Shown one piece after another: positions 26,816 to 35,621 of a stretch of DNA of 64,000 nt. The notes under the pieces are model-generated. The model was given only the letters and a program-made list of their open reading frames with translations. It was not told the DNA's origin and did not search any database. The position numbers and the translations under genes were made by a program. The first letter of the stretch is position 1, and each line of letters opens with the position of its first letter. The stretch spans positions 183,201 through 247,200 of the forward strand of contig NZ_QLSZ01000003.1 of the NCBI RefSeq assembly GCF_003268855.1, written 5' to 3'. The stretch comes from Flavobacterium aciduliphilum. Its GTDB lineage: Bacteria > Bacteroidota > Bacteroidia > Flavobacteriales > Flavobacteriaceae.

Positions 26816-28318
26816 TTATTCGTCTAAATCAATCGCGAAAGAATTTAGAAACGCTATAGACTTTTCAATATCGTAATGTAAGATTCGATCTTCTTCTACA
26901 ATAGACACTTCTTCTCTATAGGACTTTAAGAACATTTCGATAAACGCACTTGATTGTAGAGGTCTTCTAAATTCAATGGCTTGTGAAGCATTCATCAGTT
27001 CAATGGCTAAAATGCGTTCTACATTTTCCATTACTTTGAAACACTTGGTAGCAGCATTGGCTCCCATAGACACATGATCTTCTTGTCCGTTGGACGACAC
27101 AATACTATCAACACTGGCAGGCGTTGCCAATTGTTTGTTTTGACTGGCAATACTTGCTGCAGTATATTGAGGAATCATAAATCCTGAATTGAGTCCGGGA
27201 TTGTTTACCAAAAATGGCGGTAAATTTCGCAATCCAGAAATCAATTGATAGGTTCTACGTTCAGAAATATTTCCTAATTCTGACAAAGCAATAGCTAAGA
27301 AATCTAGAGCTAATGCCAAGGGCTGTCCGTGGAAATTCCCACCCGACACTATCAAATCCTCACCCACAAAAATATTTGGATTATCGGTTACCGAGTTGAT
27401 TTCGGTTTTGAATACTTTTTTCACATAGTCTATGGCATCTTTTGACGCCCCGTGGACTTGCGGAACACAACGAAAAGAATACGGATCCTGCACATGTTGT
27501 TTAGGTTGCGCAATAATCTCACTGTCTTCCAAGAGTTCGGTCATACGCTGAGCCGTCTCGATTTGCCCTTTGTGCGGACGTACATAATGTATCAATTCGT
27601 TAAAAGGCTCGATTCGTCCGTCAAATCCTTCCAAAGAAATGGCTGCAATGACATCAGCCAAATACGAATATTTCATAGCTTTGAGCAACACATAACACCC
27701 ATAAGCACTCATAAATTGCGTTCCGTTTAAGAGCGCCAAACCTTCTTTTGATTGCAATACAATAGGTTGCCACCCCATTTTTTCCAAAACTTTTCGAACT
27801 GGTTGACGAAAGCCGTCATAATAGACTTCGCCCTCTCCTAACAAGGGTAACGATAAATGCGCAAGAGGCGCTAAATCACCACTTGCTCCAAGAGAACCTT
27901 GCGTGTAAATTACAGGCAATATGTCATGATTGTAAAAATCTACCAAACGCTCCACTGTTAGCAATTGCACTCCTGAATTCCCATAACTCAACGACTGTAT
28001 TTTGAGTAAAAGCATAATTTTTATCACAGCTTCTGGAACCAAATCACCCGTGCCACAGGCGTGCGACTTCACAAGATTTTCTTGTAGCTTAGACAAGTGA
28101 TCTTTATCTATTTTTACATTACACAAAGAGCCAAATCCAGTATTAATTCCATAAATAGGCGCTTCATTAGCACTCATTTTTTGATCTAAATAAGCTCTAC
28201 ATTTTTGAATTTTTAATTTGGCTTCTTCCGACAGAGTAATCGTTTTGTGTTGTGAAAGAATCTCTTGTAATGCTTCTAAGGTGAGTATTTCTGAACTAAT
28301 ATAATGAATATGATCCAT
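26816..28318 (-). CDS. hutH: Histidine ammonia-lyase
   Basis: A 500-residue aromatic amino acid lyase that deaminates histidine to urocanate, the first step of histidine breakdown. The self-forming MIO electrophile comes from Ala-Ser-Gly at residues 145-147 in GSLGASGDLAPLAHLSL. NGTQFMSAYG, DNPNIFVGEDLIVSGGNFHGQPLA-type and GQEDHVSMGANAA segments follow in the expected order. Length matches bacterial HutH. No other hut gene is nearby, and the gene is divergent from the thr leader region. Tyrosine or phenylalanine lyase activity is less likely but not excluded. Confidence 0.92.
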   Translation of the reverse strand: MDHIHYISSEILTLEALQEILSQHKTITLSEEAKLKIQKCRAYLDQKMSANEAPIYGINTGFGSLCNVKIDKDHLSKLQENLVKSHACGTGDLVPEAVIKIMLLLKIQSLSYGNSGVQLLTVERLVDFYNHDILPVIYTQGSLGASGDLAPLAHLSLPLLGEGEVYYDGFRQPVRKVLEKMGWQPIVLQSKEGLALLNGTQFMSAYGCYVLLKAMKYSYLADVIAAISLEGFDGRIEPFNELIHYVRPHKGQIETAQRMTELLEDSEIIAQPKQHVQDPYSFRCVPQVHGASKDAIDYVKKVFKTEINSVTDNPNIFVGEDLIVSGGNFHGQPLALALDFLAIALSELGNISERRTYQLISGLRNLPPFLVNNPGLNSGFMIPQYTAASIASQNKQLATPASVDSIVSSNGQEDHVSMGANAATKCFKVMENVERILAIELMNASQAIEFRRPLQSSAFIEMFLKSYREEVSIVEEDRILHYDIEKSIAFLNSFAIDLDE

Positions 28319-28512
28319 TTTCTAATTATTTTGAAGGTTAGGGTCTAAAATCGCAGGTAAAAATACAATTATTTTAACTTGGTTTTTTTGTTAATTCAAT
28401 AAAATTAAAGTTTTTATTTTGTTTAAATAGAATTAATCATTTTCTACAACGTTGTAATATTATGATATTCATAAAAATAAACTTATTCCTTTTTTATATG
28501 AATGCTTTAACT
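28319..28512. other. AT-rich intergenic region between hutH and the thr leader
   Basis: About 190 bases. GTTTTT- and TAA-rich, with no ORF or RNA gene that I recognise. It must contain the hutH promoter, which I could not pin down. Confidence 0.35.
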
Positions 28513-28520
28513 TACATTTG
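28513..28520 (+). promoter_or_regulatory. Predicted -7 element of the thr operon
   Basis: TACATTTG matches TAnnTTTG. It ends five bases before the ATG of the leader ORF at 28526, so the transcript would begin at or within a base or two of that ATG (leaderless or nearly so). A T-rich tract sits at the -33 position, but not a clean TTG. Confidence 0.5.
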
Positions 28521-28525
28521 AATCT

Positions 28526-28633
28526 ATGCAAATTCATCAAAACATAGTCTCTTATTCTCGTGCTACCCTTGTAGGACATACTTGTTTTGTAGGTACCTCT
28601 TCAACAACCACTACTACCCCATTCGGGGTATAA
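28526..28633 (+). CDS. thrL: Threonine-rich leader peptide of the thrABC operon (candidate attenuator)
   Basis: A 35-codon ORF directly upstream of thrA. Eight of its residues are Thr, five of them consecutive (SSTTTTTPFGV at the end, codons 27-31). A run of regulatory codons just before a stop, in front of the matching biosynthetic operon, is the hallmark of ribosome-mediated attenuation as known for enterobacterial thrL. The N-terminal half is not like the E. coli peptide. The hairpin TACCCC-ATTC-GGGGTA overlaps the last Thr codons and is followed by TAATTTT. A ribosome stalled for lack of Thr-tRNA would cover its left arm. The function is inferred; the peptide itself probably has none. Confidence 0.7.
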   Translation: MQIHQNIVSYSRATLVGHTCFVGTSSTTTTTPFGV

Positions 28634-28637
28634 TTTT
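28615..28637 (+). terminator. Candidate attenuator hairpin in the thr leader
   Basis: TACCCC (28615-28620) pairs with GGGGTA (28625-28630) around ATTC, followed by TAATTTT. It overlaps the end of the leader ORF. A second, weaker hairpin, CTTTCA/TGAAAG at 28660-28675, lies between it and thrA. The T tract is short, so termination is only a possibility. Confidence 0.45.
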
Positions 28638-28734
28638 CACATATAATCCTCTTTAAGGACTTTCAAAAATGAAAGGAAATGTCTCATAGCATCATACTTT
28701 TAAAATTTAAATGTACAACTCATAAAAAAGACTC

Positions 28735-31182
28735 ATGATCGTATTAAAATTTGGCGGCACTTCTGTAGCCAACGCACAAAACATTCAAAAAGTTATCGCA
28801 ATCATTAACCAAAAAGCAACAAACCACCCACTCGCGGTTGTCGTTTCTGCACTCAGTGGTGTCACGGATATGCTAATTAATGCCTCTAAAAAAGCGGCAA
28901 CAAAAGACGAAAGCTACCAAAACAATCTTGAAGAAATTAAGCAAAAACATTTTGATGCTATTGCCGAATTGATTGACCCCTCTCATCAGAACCAACTGTT
29001 AATTCGAATAAACAGTCAAATCAACCAATTGCAAACGTTACTTGATGGTTGCTTTCTTTTAGGCGAATTATCCCCTAGAACAGCCGATGCCATAGCTGGT
29101 TTTGGCGAATTATTGTCCTCTCAAATTATTGCAAGTGCTTTACAACAAAGCCTTCCCAATAGTACTTTTAAAGACAGTCGTGAATTAATTAAAACCAATG
29201 CAAACTTCGGAAAAGCCTCTGTGGATTTTAATACAACAAACAAACGTATAGGCGATTATTTTTCAGGAATTAAATCACAAGTGGTGGTTTTGCCAGGTTT
29301 CATTGCCTCGTCTGAAAATGGAAATACAACTACTCTAGGTCGTGGAGGCTCTGATTATACCGCTGCCATCATTGCAAATGGGTGTAATGCTTCTTCCTTA
29401 GAAATTTGGACCGATGTAAATGGAATGTTTACAGCCAATCCTCGAATCGTAAAACAAGCCCAACCTATAGAAACTATTTCCTATCAAGAAGCGATGGAAT
29501 TATCGCATTTTGGTGCAAAAGTGCTGTATCCTCCTACCATTCAACCCGTACTCAAGGCAAACATTCCTATCTGGATTAAAAACACTTTTGAACCAGAAGC
29601 TTTTGGAACGCTAATTTCCAATCAATCAGAAACTAACATTAACCCAATTAAAGGAATTTCACATATAGATAATATTGCATTACTCACACTTGAAGGGTCT
29701 GGAATGGTAGGTGTGGCAGGCTCCTCTAAACGCCTTTTTGAAGTGCTATCACAACACGCTATTAATGTTATTTTTATTACCCAAGCGTCATCGGAACATT
29801 CTATTTGTATTGGAATTCTGAATGCTGATGCTGACAAAGCCAAAGAAGCTATTGACAAAACTTTTGAATTAGAAATTGCTCAAAATAAGATTGATCCTTG
29901 CATCGTTGAAAAGGATTTATGTATTGTGGCACTAGTTGGAGAAAACATGAAAAACCATCAGGGCTTGAGCGGTAAGATGTTTAGTACTTTGGGGAAAAAC
30001 AACGTAAACATTCGTGCTATTGCTCAAGGTGCTTCCGAAAGAAATATTTCGGTGGTTATCAATGAAAAAGATGTTAAAAAAGCACTGAATACCTTGCACG
30101 AACGTTTTTTTGAAGACAATACCAAACAACTCAATCTATTTGTTATGGGTGTGGGCAATGTGGGCGAAAAATTCATTGACCAAATTCACCAACAAAAGAA
30201 ATTCTTAAAGGAAAATCTAAAAATAAACGTTCAGGTGATTGCTTTGTCTAATTCTAGAAAAATGGTATTTGACGAAGAAGGCATCAGCTTGAAAGATTGG
30301 AAAGTCCTTTTAGAACAAGGAGAAACGGCAAATGTAAATGCTTTTATTTCAAAAACTAAAGACCTTAATTTACGCAACAGTATCTTTGTAGATATCACCG
30401 CTAATTATGATGTTGCAGCGATTTACGACCAATTCCTCAAACAAAGTATTGCAGTAGTGACTTGTAACAAAATTGCTTGTTCGTCACAATACGAAAACTA
30501 TAAAAACTTAAAATCGTTATCTAGAAAATACAATGCTCCTTTCTTATTTGAAACCAATGTTGGAGCTGGATTACCTATCATAGATACCTTAAAACATTTG
30601 ATTGCTTCGGGGGATAAAGTAAACCGAATCAATGCCGTTTTATCGGGGAGCTTGAATTTTATTTTTAACAATTTTAGCGACTCATACAGTTTTCATGATG
30701 TGGTAAAAGAAGCTGGCGTACAAGGATTTACAGAACCCGACCCAAAAATTGATTTAAGTGGTGTTGATGTGGCTCGAAAAATTTTAATTCTCATCCGAGA
30801 AAGCGGTTATACTATGGAAATGGAAGATATTGAAAACCGTTCGTTCTTACCCAAAGAATGTATGGATACGACAAATAATGAGGATTTCTTTGCGTCACTT
30901 CTCAAACATGCCAATCATTTTAATGCTCTTTTAGCAGAAGCTAGAGCTAAAGACAGCCGATTAAAATTTGTCGCTTCATTTGATAATGGAAAAGCGAGTG
31001 TAGGCTTACAATTCATCGCAAAGGAGAGTCCGTTTTATAATCTTGAAGGAAAAGATAACATTGTCGAATTTTACACCGATAGATACGTTGACCAACCCCT
31101 AATCATCAAAGGGGCGGGCGCAGGTGCGGCAGTAACGGCCTCTGGAATTTTTGCGGATGTGATTCGAATTGGAAACGTGTAA
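28735..31182 (+). CDS. thrA: Bifunctional aspartokinase/homoserine dehydrogenase
   Basis: An 815-residue fusion catalysing the first and third steps from aspartate to threonine and methionine. The N-terminal aspartokinase begins IVLKFGGTSVANAQNI and includes GFGELLSSQ, TTLGRGGSDYTA and WTDVNGMFTANPR. Two ACT domains (about residues 310-460) should bind threonine for feedback inhibition. The C-terminal homoserine dehydrogenase opens with the NAD(P) loop FVMGVGNVGEKF near residue 467 and contains SGSLNFIFN and GVQGFTEPDPKIDLSG. It is the first structural gene of thrABC. Confidence 0.95.
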   Translation: MIVLKFGGTSVANAQNIQKVIAIINQKATNHPLAVVVSALSGVTDMLINASKKAATKDESYQNNLEEIKQKHFDAIAELIDPSHQNQLLIRINSQINQLQTLLDGCFLLGELSPRTADAIAGFGELLSSQIIASALQQSLPNSTFKDSRELIKTNANFGKASVDFNTTNKRIGDYFSGIKSQVVVLPGFIASSENGNTTTLGRGGSDYTAAIIANGCNASSLEIWTDVNGMFTANPRIVKQAQPIETISYQEAMELSHFGAKVLYPPTIQPVLKANIPIWIKNTFEPEAFGTLISNQSETNINPIKGISHIDNIALLTLEGSGMVGVAGSSKRLFEVLSQHAINVIFITQASSEHSICIGILNADADKAKEAIDKTFELEIAQNKIDPCIVEKDLCIVALVGENMKNHQGLSGKMFSTLGKNNVNIRAIAQGASERNISVVINEKDVKKALNTLHERFFEDNTKQLNLFVMGVGNVGEKFIDQIHQQKKFLKENLKINVQVIALSNSRKMVFDEEGISLKDWKVLLEQGETANVNAFISKTKDLNLRNSIFVDITANYDVAAIYDQFLKQSIAVVTCNKIACSSQYENYKNLKSLSRKYNAPFLFETNVGAGLPIIDTLKHLIASGDKVNRINAVLSGSLNFIFNNFSDSYSFHDVVKEAGVQGFTEPDPKIDLSGVDVARKILILIRESGYTMEMEDIENRSFLPKECMDTTNNEDFFASLLKHANHFNALLAEARAKDSRLKFVASFDNGKASVGLQFIAKESPFYNLEGKDNIVEFYTDRYVDQPLIIKGAGAGAAVTASGIFADVIRIGNV

Positions 31183-31208
31183 AATAAGACATTAAGCTTC
31201 GAAGTGCC

Positions 31209-31259
31209 TAAGGTTCTGAGGCAATACTAAACTAAAAACCTCAGCATCTTAGAACCTTA
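31209..31259. repeat. Imperfect inverted repeat between thrA and thrB
   Basis: TAAGGTTCT (31209-31217) pairs with AGAACCTTA (31251-31259), and inner GAGG (31218-31221) pairs with CCTC (31239-31242), with an eight-base bulge. It could fold in the mRNA between the two genes or be a relic of a small intergenic repeat family. Confidence 0.55.
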
Positions 31260-31278
31260 TAACCTCATAACTAAAAAA

Positions 31279-32211
31279 ATGAACGAAATAAAACTATTCT
31301 GTCCTGCCACTATTGCCAATTTATCTTGTGGGTTTGATGTGTTAGGACTCTGCCTAGAAACCATTGGTGATGAAATGATTATTCGTAAATCTTCTGAAAA
31401 AGGCATTCGAATTACCAAAATTATAGGAGCCGATTTACCAATGGAGACCGAAAAAAATGTGGCTGGAGTTGCCGCCTTGGCTTTTTATCAAGAAGCATCA
31501 TCTCGAGAAGCCTTCGATTATGGCTTTGAGATTGAAATCTATAAAAACATCAAAACAGGTAGTGGTATTGGAAGCTCGTCTGCCAGTGCGGCTGGGGCGG
31601 TATTTGGAATCAATGAATTGTTGGGATGCCCTTTTACTCGTAAGGAATTGGTTACTTTTGCCATGAAAGGAGAAGTAGTCGCCAGTGGGAGCGAACATGC
31701 CGATAATGTTGCGCCTTGCTTGTTGGGGGGTGTTACTTTAGTACGAGGGTACAATCCGCTTGATGTAATTCGTATTGATAGTCCTAACGAACTATTTGCC
31801 GTAGTCCTTCATCCCCATATAGAAGTGAAAACAGCCGATGCGCGTGCAGTATTAAACCCTATGATTCCTTTAAAGAATGCTATCACCCAATGGGGAAATG
31901 TAGGCGGATTGATCGCGGGACTCTACACTCAAGACTACGAATTAATAGGACGTTCTCTAGAAGATGTGATTGTCGAACCGTTGCGAAAAAAGCTCATTCC
32001 TGGATTTGACGAAACTAAATTTGACGCAATGCAAAATGGAGCACTAGGCGCAGGGATTTCTGGCGCAGGGCCTTCTATATTTGCTTTGTGCAAGGGACAT
32101 AAAACGGCTGAAAAAGTAGCTTTTGCTATGAGTGAAAGTTATCAAATTATAGGAATTCCATTTGATATGCATCTTTCAAAAATAAATCCGGAAGGCGTGA
32201 AAATAAATTAA
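31279..32211 (+). CDS. thrB: Homoserine kinase
   Basis: A 310-residue GHMP kinase that phosphorylates homoserine. The opening FCPATIANLSCGFDVLGLCLE is the ThrB substrate-binding start. The ATP loop TGSGIGSSSASAAGAVFGIN lies near residues 93-112, and GALGAGISGAGPSIFALC near 255 is the third GHMP motif. It is the middle gene of thrABC, 96 bases after thrA. Confidence 0.95.
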   Translation: MNEIKLFCPATIANLSCGFDVLGLCLETIGDEMIIRKSSEKGIRITKIIGADLPMETEKNVAGVAALAFYQEASSREAFDYGFEIEIYKNIKTGSGIGSSSASAAGAVFGINELLGCPFTRKELVTFAMKGEVVASGSEHADNVAPCLLGGVTLVRGYNPLDVIRIDSPNELFAVVLHPHIEVKTADARAVLNPMIPLKNAITQWGNVGGLIAGLYTQDYELIGRSLEDVIVEPLRKKLIPGFDETKFDAMQNGALGAGISGAGPSIFALCKGHKTAEKVAFAMSESYQIIGIPFDMHLSKINPEGVKIN

Positions 32212-32279
32212 CCACACCAATTCAATAACTCTCGATAATTTTAATAATTTTTTTAATCAGTGTTCCAAAAAAAATAAAA

Positions 32280-33566
32280 ATGAACTACTACAGTCTAAAT
32301 AATAAAAAACAAAGCGTTTCTTTTCAAGAAGCCGTTATACAAGGTTTGGCTCCCGACAAGGGATTGTACTTTCCTGAATCCATAACCCCATTACCGCAGT
32401 CTTTTTTCGATGACATCGAATCCTTATCAAAAGAAGACATTGCGTTTCAAGTCATTCAACAATTTGTTGGAAACGAAATTCCTGAAGCGGCATTAAAGCA
32501 CATCATTGCAGAAACCTTATGCTTTGATTTTCCTTGCGTTCCTGTTGAAGAAAACGTATATTCCTTAGAGTTGTATCATGGTCCCACCATGGCATTTAAA
32601 GACGTGGGCGCCCGATTCATGTCGCGATGCTTAGGGTATTTTAACCGTCATTCCAACAAAAACGTGACTGTTTTAGTGGCCACTTCTGGCGATACGGGTG
32701 GAGCTGTAGCAAGTGGTTTTTTGGGCGTTACAGGTGTTGAAGTGGTTATCCTCTACCCTTCTGGAAAAGTCAGCGACATTCAAGAACGGCAATTGACAAC
32801 CTTGGGACAGAACATCACCGCACTAGAAGTCGCAGGAGTTTTTGACGATTGTCAAGATATGGTTAAAAGTGCTTTTTTGGATGAAAGTTTGAAACACAAA
32901 AATCTTACTTCTGCTAACTCGATAAACATTGCGCGTTGGTTGCCTCAAATGTTTTATTTCTTTTTTGCCTACCAACACTTGAAGCAACACAATAAACCCC
33001 TTATTATATCTTGTCCGAGTGGCAATTTTGGAAATATTTGTGCTGGTATTTTAGCCAAACGTTTAGGCTTGCCTATCGTCCATTTTGTTGCGGCTACTAA
33101 TGCGAATGATACCGTTCCGTTGTTTATGGAAAGTGGCACTTATATAGCAAAGCCCTCCGTAGCGACTATTTCTAATGCTATGGACGTGGGGAATCCGAGC
33201 AATTTTGTGCGTATACAAGAAATGTATCATAATGATATCAATGAATTCAAGAAAGACTTTTCTTCCTATACCTTTTCCGATGAGGAAACTGAACTTGCTA
33301 TGAAAACCCTCTATACTACTACTGGCTATATTGCCGAACCACATGGTGCCGTAGGGTATTTGGGACTGAAAAGAGAACTTCAAAATCATCCAGAAAGCGT
33401 TGGTGTCTTTCTAGAAACCGCTCATCCTATTAAGTTTTTAGATTTTGTAGAACCCGTTTTGAAACTAAAACTCCCTATTCCAAGTCAAATAGAATCCGTT
33501 TTGGTAAAGGATAAAATGAGTGTAAAAATTAGCAGTTATGATGAGTTAAAGACGTTCTTAGGATAA
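32280..33566 (+). CDS. thrC: Threonine synthase
   Basis: A 428-residue PLP enzyme converting O-phosphohomoserine to threonine. The PLP lysine is K107 in GPTMAFKDVGARF. VATSGDTGGAVASGF binds phosphate of the cofactor, and CPSGNFGNICAG is the second phosphate loop. The sequence is the long, E. coli ThrC-like class. It closes the operon and is followed by a strong terminator. Confidence 0.95.
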   Translation: MNYYSLNNKKQSVSFQEAVIQGLAPDKGLYFPESITPLPQSFFDDIESLSKEDIAFQVIQQFVGNEIPEAALKHIIAETLCFDFPCVPVEENVYSLELYHGPTMAFKDVGARFMSRCLGYFNRHSNKNVTVLVATSGDTGGAVASGFLGVTGVEVVILYPSGKVSDIQERQLTTLGQNITALEVAGVFDDCQDMVKSAFLDESLKHKNLTSANSINIARWLPQMFYFFFAYQHLKQHNKPLIISCPSGNFGNICAGILAKRLGLPIVHFVAATNANDTVPLFMESGTYIAKPSVATISNAMDVGNPSNFVRIQEMYHNDINEFKKDFSSYTFSDEETELAMKTLYTTTGYIAEPHGAVGYLGLKRELQNHPESVGVFLETAHPIKFLDFVEPVLKLKLPIPSQIESVLVKDKMSVKISSYDELKTFLG

Positions 33567-33597
33567 ATTAGTTGTGTAGTCAAGTCTAAATATAAAA

Positions 33598-33638
33598 ACG
33601 ACCGCGGTCGTTTATTAAATTGACTGCGGTCATTTTTT
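33598..33638 (+). terminator. Terminator of the thrABC operon
   Basis: GACCGCGGTC pairs with GACTGCGGTC (one G-T wobble) across a 12-base AT loop, followed by ATTTTTT. The left arm is itself palindromic. The T tract doubles as the -33 region of the next promoter. Confidence 0.85.
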
Positions 33639-33667
33639 GTAATGGTCAGGAACATTTTATATCTTTG
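33637..33667 (+). promoter_or_regulatory. Promoter of the decayed HU-like gene
   Basis: TTG (33637-33639), a 20-base spacer and TATCTTTG (33660-33667) form a perfect two-part Bacteroidetes promoter, 27 bases before the ATG at 33695. Confidence 0.65.
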
Positions 33668-33694
33668 ACTTGATTAACACAAAAAATCCTCCTT

Positions 33695-34055
33695 ATGCCT
33701 GTTTTTTTTACTGTTGTTGGAAAGAAACATCCAACCCAACCATAGCGCCAATGACATATTATCCTAGAGCGATACATTCGCGTATTATTGATTTGGACAC
33801 CTTATCTGAGCAAATTTCAAATAGTACTACGCTCACTGAAACCGATTGCCAAGCAGTAATTTATAGTTTACTAAATGCCTTATCAAAGAGTTAAAACAAG
33901 GAAGTATTGTTAGATTTGGGCACTTGGGTACTTTTCAAAAAAGCGTAAAAGGAACCGCAAGTGATTGTCCCGAAAAAGTCAGTACAAAAAATATAAGCAG
34001 TGCCTCAATTATATATCGACCTGGAAGCCAATTTAAAAAATGCTACAAAACTTGA
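33695..34055 (+). pseudogene. HU-like DNA-binding protein gene, inactivated by at least two frameshifts
   Basis: Reading through three frames restores a Bacteroidetes HU-like protein (IHF/HU fold with a variable N-terminus). MPVFFTVVGKKHPTQP is in one frame up to the TAG at 33743. APMTYYPRAIHSRIIDLDTL, then SNSTTLTETDCQAVIYSLLNAL, is in the second. LKQGSIVRFGHLGTFQKSVKG and SASIIYRPGSQFKKCYKT are in the third, ending at 34053-34055. A further -1 step would recover a family-like LKFSRKK tail ending at 34075. Each junction needs a one-base deletion, and none is in a long homopolymer, so true decay is likelier than read error. The 75-codon fragment in the middle frame is not a separate gene. Confidence 0.75.
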
Positions 34056-34152
34056 AGTTTAGTAGAAAGAAGTAAGTTAATTTCAAATTCTAATTGAATG
34101 ATTAGGAATAAAAAATAATATTTACACTTCAAGAATCTATTAACCAACTATC

Positions 34153-34587
34153 ATGGCCAAAAACAAAACCATAGTGACCGAAAATAGCGTCATGGATTTC
34201 ATCAACTCATATGTAGCGGATGACCAAAAGAAAATAGATAGTTTTGAACTTATCCACTTAATGGAAAAATGGACGGGATTCCCTGCCAAAATGTGGGGTC
34301 CTTCTATCATTGGATTTGGGAGCTATTCCTACAAATATGCTAGTGGTCATGAAGGAACGGCTCCTATACTTGCGTTTTCTCCTAGAAAAGCAGCTTTTTC
34401 ACTTTATGTTTATTCCCCATCTGACGAAAACACACTTCTTCTGGATGAATTAGGAAAATACAAATTAGCAAAAGCGTGTATTTATGTAAAAAAACTTAGT
34501 GATATCCAACTTTCAACTTTGGAACTTGTGTGTAAAGCTACTATCGCTTATATTACTCAACATAATGAATGTGCTTGCAGGACATAA
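34153..34587 (+). CDS. DUF1801 domain protein
   Basis: A 144-residue protein of the DUF1801/YdhG-like fold. Visible are ENSVMDFINSYVADDQKKIDSFELIHLMEKWTG, MWGPSIIGFGSYSYKYASG and PILAFSPRKAAFSLYVYS, all typical. The family is soluble and of unknown biochemical function. It stands alone between the HU-like pseudogene and a convergent lipoprotein gene. Confidence 0.85.
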   Translation: MAKNKTIVTENSVMDFINSYVADDQKKIDSFELIHLMEKWTGFPAKMWGPSIIGFGSYSYKYASGHEGTAPILAFSPRKAAFSLYVYSPSDENTLLLDELGKYKLAKACIYVKKLSDIQLSTLELVCKATIAYITQHNECACRT

Positions 34588-34651
34588 AGTCTTGAAACTA
34601 TTTGCTATGCCCAAAAAAAATCACTTTCCAAACGTATTTCAACATACACTT

Positions 34652-35584
34652 CTAAGGTAAATCTACACTAAAAGCCCCATTGGATATGGTTTTGGTATCG
34701 TTTGTCGTATAGTTTTTTACAATAATCGAAAAAGTACCTTCCATGTGTGTTGCAGTTTTAGAGGTAATCGTTAAAGAGCCCGATTCACTGTTGTACAACA
34801 CGCCTCCTAATAAATAGGAAGCTGACAAATCTAATGCTAAAGGGCCTGTAAATTGGTACGTTCCAACAGGCAAGGCTTGAGATATTCTTATACCAATAGT
34901 ATCGCCATTGGTTTTTGAAGCGGCTATACTATAGGAATCTGGAAAACCAGTAGAAATTATGTCCGATACATCAATATGATCTTCAACAAATTCATTTCCA
35001 TCTACTTGAGCATAAAAACTATCCGTTACAGTATTTTGAGAAGTATATGGAATATTTGTAAATACACCATTAGTAAATACAATAGGAGAAATATTAGTTA
35101 CCGAAAAATCGGACCAATACCCTGTAAAAGCAAACGTTCCTGAAATCGTATGATTTACGGTATCAATTGTGGTTATGGTTAATGATCCTGCTGAGACCGT
35201 TGGGCTTGTTGGATTAATTCCTAGATAAGAGTCATTTGCATTGGGTGCATAAGCAAAAGTATTATTTAATGCATTGTATGTTCCTGCAGTAGTTCCTGTT
35301 AGCGAAAAACCAAAACCTTCTGCGCCTTTCAATCCAACTAACTCAATTTGACCATTATAAATATTGGCTGTCGCCGATGTGGCTACCCATGTTTGTCCAC
35401 CAAAGTCTGCTTTAAACACTGCCGCTCCACCAGTTCCTCCTCCATTATTGTTTCCACCACCAGTATTTGTTGGATTGTTAAGCTGACTTGCTAAGGTTGC
35501 ATCAACCGGTTCGTTATCACAAGATACCAGAATTAATAGAGCAAATACAAATATAATTTTAGACAATAGTTTAGTTTTCTTCAT
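34652..35584 (-). CDS. Lipoprotein with two DUF6252-like beta domains
   Basis: About 310 residues from the ATG at 35584, which gives a clean lipoprotein signal ending in LILVSCDNE; an ATG six codons further upstream is less likely. After a Gly/Asn-rich linker (TNTGGGNNNGGGTGG) two similar beta-sandwich segments follow: TWVATSATANIYNGQIELVG... and FVEDHIDVSDIISTGF.... Each ends in a T(I/H)SGTF or MEGTFS-type strand. This resembles DUF6252 repeat lipoproteins of flavobacteria, exposed at the cell envelope with unknown role. Confidence 0.7.
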   Translation of the reverse strand: MKKTKLLSKIIFVFALLILVSCDNEPVDATLASQLNNPTNTGGGNNNGGGTGGAAVFKADFGGQTWVATSATANIYNGQIELVGLKGAEGFGFSLTGTTAGTYNALNNTFAYAPNANDSYLGINPTSPTVSAGSLTITTIDTVNHTISGTFAFTGYWSDFSVTNISPIVFTNGVFTNIPYTSQNTVTDSFYAQVDGNEFVEDHIDVSDIISTGFPDSYSIAASKTNGDTIGIRISQALPVGTYQFTGPLALDLSASYLLGGVLYNSESGSLTITSKTATHMEGTFSIIVKNYTTNDTKTISNGAFSVDLP

Positions 35585-35621
35585 GACATTAATTTTTTTC
35601 AAATATAATTATTTTTATTTA

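Noticed and set aside
33670..33894. 75-codon frame as an independent gene
   Set aside because: It is the middle-frame fragment of the broken HU-like gene; its start precedes the real ATG in a different frame.
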